Shown: positions 27,841 to 37,293, counted from the stretch's first letter. The stretch is 64,000 nt of DNA from Lutibacter sp. B2 (GCA_015686845.1 JADPRS010000014.1:1-64000), one strand, 5' to 3'. The notes: generated by a model not told the origin, from the letters alone. Numbers and translations: made by a program.

Positions 27841-29679
27841 CTACTCCTCTTTAGATTTTTTCAAGAAAAAATTATAAATCTCTTTTGCAGCATTATAATT
27901 CATTCCTTCTACTTTGTTTAATTCATCTATCGATGCTTTTTTAATTTTTTCAATAGAACCAAAATGCTTAAGTAAAGAAGTTTTTCTTTTGGGTCCAATT
28001 CCTTTAATTTCATCTAAAACAGATTGTACTAATGTCTTTCCCCTTAAGCTTTTATGATAACTAATCGCAAATCTATGTGCCTCTTCCTGAATTCTACCAA
28101 TTAATTGATATACATTAAGATCTTTGTGTATTGAACGTTTTCTTCCTTGATAGATTAAATCTTTGGTTTTATGATGCTCATCTTTTACCATTCCTGCAAC
28201 TGGAATACTCACTTTTAACGCATTTAAAACTTCACTAACAGCATTTACATGACCAAGGCCTCCATCAATTAACATAACATCTGGAAATCTATTAAATTGT
28301 CCCTCTATCCCCCTTTTAAGTCTACGATAAATGACTTCTTGCATGCTCCCATAGTCATTAGGGCCTTCTATGGTTTTGATCTTAAATCTCCTATAATCAC
28401 TATATTTTGCCTTTCCATTTTCAAACACGACCATAGAAGCCACCGCATGTACCCCTTGTATATTTGATATATCATACGCTTCAATTCTACGGGGACGCTT
28501 ATCTAATTCTAAATAGTTCCCTAATGATTCTAAAGCACCTTCATATTTTTCTTGATCTCTAACTAATTTTTCACTAAACTGTTTTAATATTTCTACTGCA
28601 TTCTTATGAACCATTTCTACAAATTTTCTTTTTTCTCCTTTTTGAGGAATTTTTATTACTAGTTTTGATTCTCTTTTATCCGATAGCCATTTCTCAATAA
28701 TTTCTTGATCATCAATGGGGTCTTGAATCAATATTTCTTTCGGTATAAATGCTGTGCCAGAATAAAATTGTTTTATAAATGCACTAATAACTTCCCCTCG
28801 TTCTTCCTCTTCTGATAGATCTAACATATAATGTTCTCTTCCTATTAATTTTCCATGTCTAATAAAGAAAATCATTACACATATATTCTCAATCCCTCTA
28901 GCCATAGCAATTACATCTATATCTATTTCAAAAGGAAATACCACCTTTTGTTTTTCCTTTATACTATTTATAGCCATCATTTGATCCCTATATTCTGCTG
29001 CCTTCTCAAAATTCATTTTACTAGAAGCTTCCATCATCTTATTTTCAATTTCACTTAAAAGTTGTCCATGTTTTCCACTTAAAAATAGTATTATCTCATT
29101 GATCATTTTACTATATTCTTCATGAGACACTTCTCCTCTGCATGGCCCTAGACATTTATTAATATGATAATTAAGACAAGGTCTTTCACTAATTTTGTCT
29201 AAATTTCTCCCACAGGTCCTTAATGGATAAAATCTTTTTAACAACTCAATGGTTTTATTGACTGCACCAATCTGTGTATAGGGACCGAAATACCTCGCAC
29301 CATCTTTTATTACTTTTCGTGTCTTTATGAGCCTTGGGAATTTTTCATTTACTGTGATTTTTATATATGGATATTGTTTATCATCTTTTAGTAAAACATT
29401 ATATTTAGGTTTATATTTCTTTATTAAATTATTTTCTAAGATCAATGCCTCAACTTCAGAATCTGTAATGATATATTCAAACTCTTCAATATTTAAAACC
29501 ATTGCTCTAACTTTAGGAGGATGATTTTTTGATGACTGGAAATATTGTCTCACTCTATTTTTTAGAGATACAGCCTTTCCAACATAAATAACCTCATCTG
29601 ATTTATTTTTCATAAGGTACACACCTGGTTTTTCTGGTAACAATTTTAAATGCTTCTTTAGATCAAACATATTTCTCAT
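27841..29679 (-). CDS. uvrC: Excinuclease ABC subunit C
   Basis: Makes both incisions in nucleotide excision repair. The 612 residues include the GIY-YIG nuclease (KPGVYLMKNK, VIYVGKA), the cysteine-rich CLNYHINKCLGPCRG, a UVR helix (SKMNFEKAAEYRDQM), the RNase H-like domain (EAYDISNIQG, VMLIDGGLGHVNAV) and a C-terminal double helix-hairpin-helix (IKGIGPKRKTSLLKHFGS). An in-frame ATG nine bases inside is an alternative start. It leads hprK. Confidence 0.96.
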   Translation of the reverse strand: MRNMFDLKKHLKLLPEKPGVYLMKNKSDEVIYVGKAVSLKNRVRQYFQSSKNHPPKVRAMVLNIEEFEYIITDSEVEALILENNLIKKYKPKYNVLLKDDKQYPYIKITVNEKFPRLIKTRKVIKDGARYFGPYTQIGAVNKTIELLKRFYPLRTCGRNLDKISERPCLNYHINKCLGPCRGEVSHEEYSKMINEIILFLSGKHGQLLSEIENKMMEASSKMNFEKAAEYRDQMMAINSIKEKQKVVFPFEIDIDVIAMARGIENICVMIFFIRHGKLIGREHYMLDLSEEEERGEVISAFIKQFYSGTAFIPKEILIQDPIDDQEIIEKWLSDKRESKLVIKIPQKGEKRKFVEMVHKNAVEILKQFSEKLVRDQEKYEGALESLGNYLELDKRPRRIEAYDISNIQGVHAVASMVVFENGKAKYSDYRRFKIKTIEGPNDYGSMQEVIYRRLKRGIEGQFNRFPDVMLIDGGLGHVNAVSEVLNALKVSIPVAGMVKDEHHKTKDLIYQGRKRSIHKDLNVYQLIGRIQEEAHRFAISYHKSLRGKTLVQSVLDEIKGIGPKRKTSLLKHFGSIEKIKKASIDELNKVEGMNYNAAKEIYNFFLKKSKEE

Positions 29680-29804
29680 CTCACCCTTTAAAAATCATAT
29701 TCATTTTTAACTATTTATTTTCTCCTATTTTTAAAATAATATGTATAATATTTTAATTTTTTGTTCATACTTAAAATATTAAGATTATAAAAGGAGGAAT
29801 ATTT

Positions 29805-30356
29805 ATGTTTCATTATATCAAAAAAGTCATTGGATGTTTACTTATATTGGTCATGGCCTCATCTATAAGTTTTGGGTTAAATCAATTTACAAAGGTAAAT
29901 GCATTATTAAAGGAAATTCATTTTAAAATACAAGATGAGATCCCTGCTGATTCTAACGTTCTTTTTTACGAAGATCATATATATATCCCACTAAAATTTG
30001 TATCTCAAAAATTAAATCACACCATGGATTGGAATGAAAAAACACAAACAATAACAATGAATAATTCTAAACCATTCTTAGACTTTGAAGATGTCAATCC
30101 CTCTATAGGAGAAGAGTTTGTCTATGGTGAAATTCTAAGTATCGATAAAAACAAAAGAATTCTAACCATTGATCAGCATATAGATGATAATAGTAGCCCT
30201 CATTATAATATAGATGTTTCTAAAGATGCAATTATTATTTTACAGCGAAATGAAAAAGCAATGAATATCGCTTTTCATGACTTAAAAATTGGAGATGTGA
30301 TTGGCATTGTTTTAACTAAAAATAAAGTTGCTCGTGGAATCATTTTAATCGATTGA
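29805..30356 (+). CDS. Secreted protein with copper-amine-oxidase N-terminal (stalk) domain
   Basis: The 183-residue product has a signal peptide (about 1-30) and one stalk-type repeat (NVLFYEDHIYIPLKFVSQKL, WNEKTQTITM) that is common in clostridial cell-surface proteins and probably mediates wall or protein contacts. The C-terminal part (100-183) looks like a small beta-barrel (GEILSIDKNKRILTIDQ, FHDLKIGDVIGIVL) without a recognised name. It starts at ATG behind AAAGGAGGAA and is monocistronic. Confidence 0.75.
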   Translation: MFHYIKKVIGCLLILVMASSISFGLNQFTKVNALLKEIHFKIQDEIPADSNVLFYEDHIYIPLKFVSQKLNHTMDWNEKTQTITMNNSKPFLDFEDVNPSIGEEFVYGEILSIDKNKRILTIDQHIDDNSSPHYNIDVSKDAIIILQRNEKAMNIAFHDLKIGDVIGIVLTKNKVARGIILID

Positions 30357-30477
30357 TCTATGAACAATCGATATCATTTATTCTTTACATGTTGATGCAT
30401 AAATGATACAATTAATATTAATAATCATTATATTTTATAGTGATTAAATATTTAGTTTTCTTATACGAGGTGATAAT

Positions 30478-30702
30478 ATGGTTCCTTTAAATACTATAGG
30501 TAGCGGTGAAATAGTCTATATTAAAAGTTTAAACGGTGGCAAGAAATTTATTCAACGTGTTTCTGATTTAGGATTTACTATAGATGCAGAAATTAGAGTT
30601 GTTGAAAATAGCTTTTGCGGTCCTATCATGGTCGTTGTGAAAGAGTCAAAAATAGGACTTGGACCTGGCGAAGCAAGTAAAATCATTGTATATCAAAAAT
30701 AA
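30478..30702 (+). CDS. feoA: FeoA-domain protein
   Basis: A 74-residue SH3-like FeoA domain protein (VYIKSLNGGKKFIQRVSDLGF, DAEIRVVENS, GPIMVVVKES, ASKIIVYQK). FeoA works with the FeoB ferrous-iron permease, but no feoB is adjacent; the gene stands alone between its promoter gap and a strong terminator. A role in iron uptake is therefore only presumed. Confidence 0.85.
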   Translation: MVPLNTIGSGEIVYIKSLNGGKKFIQRVSDLGFTIDAEIRVVENSFCGPIMVVVKESKIGLGPGEASKIIVYQK

Positions 30703-30709
30703 GCGCATT

Positions 30710-30740
30710 AAAAGCCTATAGGATCATCCTATAGGCTTTT
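30710..30740 (+). terminator. Terminator of feoA
   Basis: A 14-bp perfect stem (AAAAGCCTATAGGA with its complement, loop TCA) followed by T-rich sequence. Confidence 0.92.
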
Positions 30741-30850
30741 ACTTTTATATTGATTAAATATCCATATAATTAATATTTTAACTATTATAGAATATTTCTT
30801 ATAACCATTACACATAATAATCATAGTATATAATAAGCGAAGGTGATGTT

Positions 30851-31705
30851 ATGGACAAAGTCGGTCTTGTTTTACCCGGTGGAGGAATGAGAGGCGTTTA
30901 TACTTCAGGTGTAGTTGATTTTTTCCTCCATAGAAACTTAAATTTCCCATATATAGTAGGTGTTTCTGCTGGAGCTTGTAATGGCTCAGCCTATATATCT
31001 CGTCAACATGGTCTTGGTAAAACCCTCTATACAAAATATCTCAATGACAAAAGATACGTCAATTTTAAAAACGTATTTACTAATAACAATAGTATTTTAG
31101 GTATGGACTTTATATTTGACGAAATCCCAAATAAGCTCGAACCTTTTGACTTTGATTCATTTAATAAAGCCAATGAAAAATTCATTATTACAGCAACGGA
31201 TTGTGATAGTGGAAAAGCAGTATACTTCAATAAAGATGATTCTCTAGATTTACTTAAAGCAATGAGAGCCTCTAGTAGCTTACCTTTCGTAAGCCCTATG
31301 GTAAAATACTTAGATATGAACCTACTCGATGGAGCTCTTTCCGATCCTATTCCCATAAAAAAATCTCAAACCGATGGAAATAATAAAAATATAGTTGTTC
31401 TTACAGGTGAGGAAAAATCAAACACAAAGGCACGATACCTCAGAAGACTTGCAAAACAATTTTATCCAGATCATCCTCAAATTATAAATGCGATTGGTAA
31501 CTTCTACGATGTATACAACGATTCATTAAACTATATTAATCATCAGCAAAAAAATGGTGAAGTTTTTATTATATCTCCAAGCGAACCCATCAAATTAAAT
31601 GCAATCAGTAAAAATTATGCAAACATAAATAAATTATATCAACTAGGCTATGATGATGCTTCAAACGCATATAATGCCTTGTTAAATTATTCAAATAATA
31701 ACTAA
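30851..31705 (+). CDS. Patatin-like phospholipase (RssA/YlbK type)
   Basis: The 284-residue lipid hydrolase has the oxyanion-hole motif LPGGGMRGVYTSGV (8-21), the nucleophile S39 in GVSAG and the catalytic D160 in LLDGALSDPIP, so the Ser-Asp dyad is complete. The DUF6363-like C-terminal part continues to 284. No signal peptide; it probably acts in the cytoplasm or at the inner membrane face. Substrate unknown. Confidence 0.9.
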   Translation: MDKVGLVLPGGGMRGVYTSGVVDFFLHRNLNFPYIVGVSAGACNGSAYISRQHGLGKTLYTKYLNDKRYVNFKNVFTNNNSILGMDFIFDEIPNKLEPFDFDSFNKANEKFIITATDCDSGKAVYFNKDDSLDLLKAMRASSSLPFVSPMVKYLDMNLLDGALSDPIPIKKSQTDGNNKNIVVLTGEEKSNTKARYLRRLAKQFYPDHPQIINAIGNFYDVYNDSLNYINHQQKNGEVFIISPSEPIKLNAISKNYANINKLYQLGYDDASNAYNALLNYSNNN

Positions 31706-31737
31706 AAGCTTGCTTTTCACATGAAAAACAAGCTTTT
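31704..31737 (+). terminator. Terminator of the patatin gene
   Basis: AAAAGCTTG pairs with CAAGCTTTT with an inner TTTTC/GAAAA extension, overlapping the stop codon. Confidence 0.8.
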
Positions 31738-31770
31738 GGTTATTTCTTACTAGATCAATTATTCTTCAGC

Positions 31771-32628
31771 TTATAAATTTTGGTTCCTAATATAGTAAAA
31801 TAAATATTGTTGTGCAATTCCACAATCCTCACCAAAGTACTCTATTGCAAATTTATTAACTTCCTTTACACTGGTTTTTTTTAAGCCATAATACGTAGTT
31901 AGAATTTTTTTAACCCACGTATCAACAGGAAATGCAGTGGTTTTCTTGCAAGAAAACAGTAAAATGCAATCTGCAACTTTATCCCCTACACCTGTTAATT
32001 TCTTCAATTCTTTTCTAGCATCTTCAAGGTTCATATTTTGAATCAAATCCAAATCAACTTGTTTCTCTAAAATCACTTTCGTCGTTTTATGAATATAAGC
32101 ATCCCTATATCCTACTCCACATTTTCGTAGATCGTCAACAGTGGCAATACTCAATTGACTTGGAGATGGAAAACTATAATATTTCTTCCCATCTATCTCA
32201 TCAATGAAATCTCCATATTTTTCACAGATTATATCAATGGATTTCTTAATTCTAGGAATATTATTATTTCCCGATATGATAAACGATATAATCATTTCCC
32301 ACAAATCTTGGTTTAATATTCTTATTCCCTCACCAAACAAAATTGCACTGTCAAGATGTATATCTTTTCCTTTTAAACCCTTGATCAATTGTCCATAATC
32401 TCTATCCATGTCAAAATAATTTTTCCATATTTTCTGATGATCTTCTTTATTGGCACCCTTAATAATGACTTTATCTTTTTCTTGAATTACATTTATTACT
32501 TTTCCAAATGCAACGCCTGTATAACCACCATTTTGATCTTTTTCCCACCTAAAAGCTTGACCACTTTCAGCAATTTGCTCAATTGAAAACTTCTTTACAC
32601 CCTCTATTACAAATTCACTTCTCATCAT
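31771..32628 (-). CDS. ogg: 8-oxoguanine DNA glycosylase/AP lyase (OGG1 type)
   Basis: Removes oxidised guanine from DNA. The 285-residue protein has the N-terminal OGG domain (ESGQAFRW, about 21-28), the substrate-contact segment ISFIISGNNNIPRIKK (114-129), and the HhH-GPD core LTGVGDKVADCILLF with the Schiff-base lysine K217 and catalytic D236 in PVDTW. This OGG1-like form is widespread in clostridia. It is transcribed alone, convergent with the patatin gene. Confidence 0.9.
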   Translation of the reverse strand: MMRSEFVIEGVKKFSIEQIAESGQAFRWEKDQNGGYTGVAFGKVINVIQEKDKVIIKGANKEDHQKIWKNYFDMDRDYGQLIKGLKGKDIHLDSAILFGEGIRILNQDLWEMIISFIISGNNNIPRIKKSIDIICEKYGDFIDEIDGKKYYSFPSPSQLSIATVDDLRKCGVGYRDAYIHKTTKVILEKQVDLDLIQNMNLEDARKELKKLTGVGDKVADCILLFSCKKTTAFPVDTWVKKILTTYYGLKKTSVKEVNKFAIEYFGEDCGIAQQYLFYYIRNQNL

Positions 32629-32855
32629 ATTTAATTGCTCCTAGCTAAAAATCCTTCTAATTATTTTTTCTGTTATCACTAACTTATTTTCTGTATGAAT
32701 TTTTCAACTTTTCTACTCTGATTATTAGTTATTCCCTTTTTTCTATCAGATTAATCTTCATCTAAAAAAAATAATCTCTTATCATTATAATAGCATGGAT
32801 TTACATTTATTTGTCTAAAATACTAATAAGACTTTTATATAAAGGAATGATTTTT

Positions 32856-33929
32856 ATGCATAAACACATTTATCAATCAAAAACCATTTACAAATTTATA
32901 AAAAAGGTATTTCCACAAGTGAAAAAAGAATTATCCCACTGGAAAAATTACGCTGATGCAATCCCTGATGAAGTATTATCTCATCAAGCCATCTCAAGTA
33001 TACAAAAGAAGACTTTCCACGCCCAAGGAGGATGTATTTACAGTCTATATTATGGTAAAGTCAACAAAGAACTCATTCGATTTATTGTAGCCCTTCAAAC
33101 AATTAGTGATTATCTTGATAATCTATGTGACCGAGTAGGTGTCGGAAATGAAAAATCTTTTTTACAGCTTCATTATGCCATTACAGATAGTTTAAATCCC
33201 GATGAAAATTTTCATGATTATTATAAGTATTATCCTTATACGAATGACGGAGGTTACCTCTATGCTTTAGTAAAAACGTGTAAAAATTATATAAATACAT
33301 TGCCAAGTTTTCATTTGGTTCAAGACAACGCTTTATTTTTAGGGAAATTATATAGTGAAATGCAAAGCTACAAACATATATCAAAAGATAGAAGAGAACA
33401 AGCATTAGATGCTTGGGCAAGTAATCATCTTCATTTGTATACAAATCTATCTATATGGGAATTTTCTGCTGCAGCAGGTTCGACACTAGGAATATTTCTA
33501 CTTTGTACCCTCAGTGAAAATAAAAAATTAGATGAAATAACCGTAAAAAAGGCAATGAATGCCTATTTTCCTTATATATGTGGACTTCATATTTTACTCG
33601 ATTATTTTATTGATGAAAGAGAAGATCTACTTGAAGGAGATTTAAATTTTGTATCTTACTATCAAGATGATCTAGAAAAAGAAAAAAGACTAACTTATTT
33701 TTTAAAAGAATCTCTTAGTAAAGCTTTACATCTTGAAAATTCATTATTCCACATAACGGTTATCGAAGGACTCTTATCCATGTATCTTTCTGATCCAAAA
33801 ACAGATTTTGAAGTTGAAAGAAATATTTCTAAAAAAATATTGAAAACTTCCTATTACACTACAAATATTCTCTATTCTTCCTGCAAATTATTAAGAGTAA
33901 AAAAAATAATAGGACATGGTTCAAAGTGA
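32856..33929 (+). CDS. YtpB-like tetraprenyl-beta-curcumene synthase (DUF2600)
   Basis: The product (357 residues) belongs to the DUF2600 family, whose Bacillus member YtpB cyclises heptaprenyl diphosphate to tetraprenyl-beta-curcumene, a C35 sesquarterpene. Family-type acidic motifs are seen in QTISDYLDNLCDRVG, GLHILLDYFIDEREDLLEGD and LNFVSYY. I choose ATG 32856, ten bases after AAAGGA; an in-frame ATG at 32811 has no such site. A polyprenyl diphosphate synthase lies convergent next to it and could supply the substrate. The product in this organism is unknown. Confidence 0.85.
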   Translation: MHKHIYQSKTIYKFIKKVFPQVKKELSHWKNYADAIPDEVLSHQAISSIQKKTFHAQGGCIYSLYYGKVNKELIRFIVALQTISDYLDNLCDRVGVGNEKSFLQLHYAITDSLNPDENFHDYYKYYPYTNDGGYLYALVKTCKNYINTLPSFHLVQDNALFLGKLYSEMQSYKHISKDRREQALDAWASNHLHLYTNLSIWEFSAAAGSTLGIFLLCTLSENKKLDEITVKKAMNAYFPYICGLHILLDYFIDEREDLLEGDLNFVSYYQDDLEKEKRLTYFLKESLSKALHLENSLFHITVIEGLLSMYLSDPKTDFEVERNISKKILKTSYYTTNILYSSCKLLRVKKIIGHGSK

Positions 33930-33949
33930 AGTGATAAGGTAAATAAAAA

Positions 33950-33970
33950 AACCCATTAAATCAATGGGTT
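33950..33970. terminator. Shared terminator between the terpene synthase and polyprenyl synthase
   Basis: AACCCATT pairs with AATGGGTT (8 bp, 5-nt loop), with A and T runs on either side, so it can serve both convergent genes. Confidence 0.8.
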
Positions 33971-34940
33971 ATTTATTCCGAATCAATACCTTCTCTGCAA
34001 TTCCTATGAGCATATCCTTATAAACTGAATCCTCTATAATATTTAATGCTTCTTGTGCTTTTTCTACACAATGTTGTGCTTCATTAAAAGCTTTCTCTAA
34101 AGAATCACTATCCTTTAAAACCCTTAAAATTTGATGATCATTTTCTCCTATGGTACCTTTTTCAAATATTTCCTTTATCCAATCCTTATATTCTCGTTGA
34201 TCCATTAATTTTAATATAGGTAAGGTAATATTTCCTTCTTTTAAGTCACTTCCTACTGGCTTTCCTAGTATGTTTTCATCTCCTGTAAAATCTAATACAT
34301 CATCTATGATTTGATACGCATATCCCAAATTTTCTCCATAAATCCTAAACGCTTCTATTTGTTCTTCATCTGCACCTGCTGTTATTGCTCCTGCTTGAGT
34401 ACATGCAGCAATTAAAACACCCGTCTTTTGATAAATACGACGATAATAATCTTCATGGGTTTGATCTAAATTAAATAAATTTTCTGCTTGAAAAATCTCT
34501 CCATCACACATTTTACTAATGGCATCCACAATCACTTCCATGCTTCTTACAAGTTTATGCTTAGAAAGAATTCCAAAAGCCTTTGCGAATAAATAATCCC
34601 CTACTAAGACAGCCGTATGATTCCCTTTTTGTGCATTGATCGTGGCCTCGTTACGTCTCATGACTGATTCATCAATGATATCATCATGAACTAAAGATGC
34701 CATATGGATACATTCACAAGCTGCTGCAGCTTGTATTCCTTCTTTCGTTATTTTTCCAAAACATCCTGCTGTACAAAGAACAAGAGCAGGACGTATTCTC
34801 TTTCCGCCTGATGTAATCAATCTTTTACATATGTTAGAAGTGTTTTCATGGCTATCTTTTAATATATTAAATAATTCTTCCTCTACTAAATTCATCCCTA
34901 TTAGTTCTTTGATTTTTAATCTTTCCGCTGTTTTAATCAA
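33969..34940 (-). CDS. Polyprenyl diphosphate synthase (HepT/IspB type)
   Basis: The 323-residue all-helical enzyme extends allylic diphosphates with isopentenyl diphosphate. The first aspartate motif is VHDDIIDES, the second QIIDDVLDF, with GGKRIRPALVL near the N-terminus and SDLKEGNITLPI after the second motif. Length and motifs fit long-chain (C30-C40) synthases. Without menaquinone genes nearby, its chain length and use cannot be fixed; the adjacent YtpB-like gene suggests a C35 product (inference). Confidence 0.9.
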   Translation of the reverse strand: MIKTAERLKIKELIGMNLVEEELFNILKDSHENTSNICKRLITSGGKRIRPALVLCTAGCFGKITKEGIQAAAACECIHMASLVHDDIIDESVMRRNEATINAQKGNHTAVLVGDYLFAKAFGILSKHKLVRSMEVIVDAISKMCDGEIFQAENLFNLDQTHEDYYRRIYQKTGVLIAACTQAGAITAGADEEQIEAFRIYGENLGYAYQIIDDVLDFTGDENILGKPVGSDLKEGNITLPILKLMDQREYKDWIKEIFEKGTIGENDHQILRVLKDSDSLEKAFNEAQHCVEKAQEALNIIEDSVYKDMLIGIAEKVLIRNK

Positions 34941-35131
34941 GTTTTCAACCTACTTTCTATATTCTCTTTATAGAAAGTATTTGCCAATTTCAAGACATAT
35001 AAACATTTATTTCTTTAAACTATTGAATTTAAAAATAACAACAAACTCAAATTTATGAGTTCTTTGTTTATTCTGTTAACTCATATGTGATTATAAAAAA
35101 CAAATCATTTAATGCTCAATATACACAACAT

Positions 35132-35164
35132 AATGTTGACTATATTCAACATTATCATTATAAT
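35132..35164 (+). promoter_or_regulatory. Consensus promoter with palindromic operator before the XRE gene
   Basis: TTGACT (35136-35141) and TATAAT (35159-35164) are 17 bp apart, a near-perfect sigma-A promoter. An 8-bp inverted repeat (AATGTTGA at 35132-35139, TCAACATT at 35146-35153, 6-nt spacer) covers the -35 and the spacer. Binding of the encoded repressor there would block transcription, so autoregulation is likely. Confidence 0.8.
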
Positions 35165-35185
35165 GAATATTATCGGAGGTGTTTT

Positions 35186-35413
35186 ATGGCAAAACGTAAA
35201 AAAATATTTAATACAAAAATAAAAGTTCTTAGAGCTGAAAGAAATTTAACCCAAGAAGATTTAGCAATAGATTTAGGCGTAAATAGGGGAACAATTTTAG
35301 AAATTGAAAGGGGCACTTTTAATCCTTCCCTTAAACTTGCCTTCTCTATAGCAAAATATTTTGATAAAACCATCGATGAAATTTTCCAACCATTGGAGGA
35401 GATTGAAGAATGA
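35186..35413 (+). CDS. XRE-family transcriptional regulator (Cro/C1 HTH)
   Basis: A 75-residue protein that is almost only a helix-turn-helix domain: IKVLRAERNLTQEDLAIDLGV, NRGTILEIERG, PSLKLAFSIAKYFDKTIDEIF. The start is ATG 35186, 7 nt after CGGAGG; upstream in-frame codons overlap the promoter. It ends in ATGA, overlapping the next gene, a membrane protein, so the two are coupled. Such pairs of small XRE repressor plus membrane protein are common in Firmicutes, but their roles are seldom known. Confidence 0.92.
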   Translation: MAKRKKIFNTKIKVLRAERNLTQEDLAIDLGVNRGTILEIERGTFNPSLKLAFSIAKYFDKTIDEIFQPLEEIEE

Positions 35414-36033
35414 TTAATTTAGGAGAACAGTTACTAAGTATACAATCAGGATTGGCCTCTATTATAAGTGCACTATTTTTATTACTCTTATTAATGGATA
35501 AAGATGAATTGGAGCAATCTGCATTTAATAATTCATTAAAAATTTCTACTGTAATAACCATCCTATCCTTACTTGGATATAGCTTATACATGCCATTATC
35601 AGGATTTGCAAAGGTTAGTATTAATATACTCTTTTATGGAATCGAAGGTATGTGTATATTGACGTCATTACTATATTACATGGATTTAAAAGGCATTACT
35701 TTTGAAGTTAAGATTAAAAATCAGCGAGTAGCAAATATATTAATATATAGTTCAACCACTATAAGTGTTCTTGCAACAATTAGCCTGTTATTTGAATTTA
35801 CATTTTTCGAAAATAAAATAGGATTCATTAGATATGACGAATTAATTTTATTTATAAATATAATATTAATTTCAATAATAATACCTCTACTTCCAAAGAG
35901 AAAACAACTTGACCGGAAGGAATATAAAAAATTACAGAAAGAGCTTGATAAAAGCTTTAACATTCTATATGCAATTTATAGCATACTCATGTTATTAATT
36001 ATTTCATATTTAATTTACCAAAAAGTAATTTAG
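35410..36033 (+). CDS. Membrane protein of unknown function, coupled to the XRE regulator
   Basis: I do not recognise a family. The 207-residue protein has about six hydrophobic segments (near 8-30, 43-63, 67-92, 101-123, 133-155, 180-203), two charged loops (after DKDELEQSA and around PKRKQLDRKEYKKLQKELDK) and no signal peptide. The start overlaps the regulator stop by four bases, so both are made from one message. A role in membrane stress or drug response would be a guess. Confidence 0.75.
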   Translation: MINLGEQLLSIQSGLASIISALFLLLLLMDKDELEQSAFNNSLKISTVITILSLLGYSLYMPLSGFAKVSINILFYGIEGMCILTSLLYYMDLKGITFEVKIKNQRVANILIYSSTTISVLATISLLFEFTFFENKIGFIRYDELILFINIILISIIIPLLPKRKQLDRKEYKKLQKELDKSFNILYAIYSILMLLIISYLIYQKVI

Positions 36034-36073
36034 ATTGTACATGAATAAATAGTTTCTTACCTATATATTCAAA

Positions 36074-36105
36074 AAAGAATAGTATCCATAATGGATACTA
36101 TTCTT
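36074..36105. terminator. Convergent terminator between the membrane protein and yxeA-like gene
   Basis: AAAGAATAGTATCC pairs with GGATACTATTCTTT around a short loop, flanked by A and T runs. Confidence 0.85.
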
Positions 36106-36107
36106 TC

Positions 36108-36512
36108 CTATTTCCCGAGCAATTTTTCTTTTACTATTTGCGGCAACTGATTTTCTTGCACCTCTTTATAGTCTGCTATACTATTTATTTTCTTTTCACT
36201 TTGACTAATAGTCTCAATGCTTAAAAAAGCACCTATCTTCAAATTCTTATTTGCATCAAATCGTACCTTTATCTCTTTACCTTCTTTGTTATATGCAACC
36301 GTTTCATAATAGTATCTGTAAAAATCCTCTGATACTTTTTCACCATTTTTTACTTCCTGCTCAAGTAATATTCTTTCACCATCTTCTGTGATCTGCACAA
36401 AGTATTCTTCATGCCCTAAGTGTTTAAGATTAAACCAGTTGTTTTTTTCAGCTACACCTAAAAATACAATACTTACTAAAACAATAACTAATACCGTTGT
36501 TATCTTTTTCAT
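36108..36512 (-). CDS. YxeA family protein (DUF1093)
   Basis: The 134-residue product has an N-terminal signal or anchor helix (about 4-21) and the YxeA fold features: HEEYFVQITEDGER, YETVAYNKEGKEIKVRFDANKNLKIGAFLSI split over strands, and ADYKEVQENQLP near the end. Bacillus YxeA lies beside a bacitracin-type ABC transporter; here no transporter is adjacent. Function unknown, probably extracytoplasmic. Confidence 0.8.
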   Translation of the reverse strand: MKKITTVLVIVLVSIVFLGVAEKNNWFNLKHLGHEEYFVQITEDGERILLEQEVKNGEKVSEDFYRYYYETVAYNKEGKEIKVRFDANKNLKIGAFLSIETISQSEKKINSIADYKEVQENQLPQIVKEKLLGK

Positions 36513-36672
36513 ATAATAACACCTCTTCTTTTAAATTTTTTTCTACCTATTACAAATTCATTTTGCTTCATAAGCAATCACCTCATAATGTATTATCATC
36601 ATAATACCAAGTTTTAATTTGTTTGTCAATATTTATTTATCGTAAAACAATAAATAAATATCGTTTAAAATA

Positions 36673-36701
36673 AAAAAGTCCCTTACCATCGGTAAAGAAC
36701 C
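36673..36701 (-). terminator. Terminator of the small membrane protein gene
   Basis: On the minus strand CTTTACC pairs with GGTAAGG (one G-T pair), followed by GACTTTTTT. Confidence 0.6.
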
Positions 36702-36738
36702 AACATATCTTTTTCTTCAAATACAATATTCATTCCTA

Positions 36739-37137
36739 TCAAGCATAATAAATATCTATCTTTTTATTACGCTTCTTTGCTAGCCCTACTATTTTCTCTA
36801 CATTTTCAGCATCTACAATGGCTTTTTGCCCCATATCTTCCTTTGCAAAAAACATCAGAGCTTTATCATTTCTTTTTTGAATACTAATATGCTTCATTTG
36901 AGCAAACTTGATCATTTTTTCTTTTTTTCTTCTTATTCTCTTTATTTGAATCAATACGCCTTCATCCTCGATAGAAACTTCTTTTTCATATAAAGAAACA
37001 TAAATCAAAAGTACGCCTATGAATACCTTAAGATACTGCTGATCCTTTATGGAATCCCCAATCAATACGATTAAAATTCCTACGATCAAATATTGATACA
37101 CAGAAGATAGTTTGTTATGCTTATAAGTCTTAATCAT
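36739..37137 (-). CDS. Small membrane protein, unknown
   Basis: No family was recognised. The 132-residue protein has two close hydrophobic segments (about 13-27 and 34-50) and a basic cytoplasmic domain that looks like a short bPH-type sheet (KEVSIEDEGVLIQIKRIRRKKEKM, KHISIQKRNDKALMFF in separate strands). It starts at ATG after AGGAAGAATA and is monocistronic. Confidence 0.65.
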   Translation of the reverse strand: MIKTYKHNKLSSVYQYLIVGILIVLIGDSIKDQQYLKVFIGVLLIYVSLYEKEVSIEDEGVLIQIKRIRRKKEKMIKFAQMKHISIQKRNDKALMFFAKEDMGQKAIVDAENVEKIVGLAKKRNKKIDIYYA

Positions 37138-37293
37138 ATTATTCTTCCTTTCTAAGCCTATTTATTTTTGTGTATGCATTAATATAACATTGTAGATCAA
37201 CAAATACATTATATCTATTCCTTATACTATCACATTAATTACCATATTTTCAATCTTTATTAGAATTTTTAGATTATTTCGTCACAGTATAAA

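Noticed and set aside
30360-30477. Fur box before feoA
   Set aside because: AT-rich partial matches (AATAATCATTAT) exist but no convincing 19-bp palindrome.
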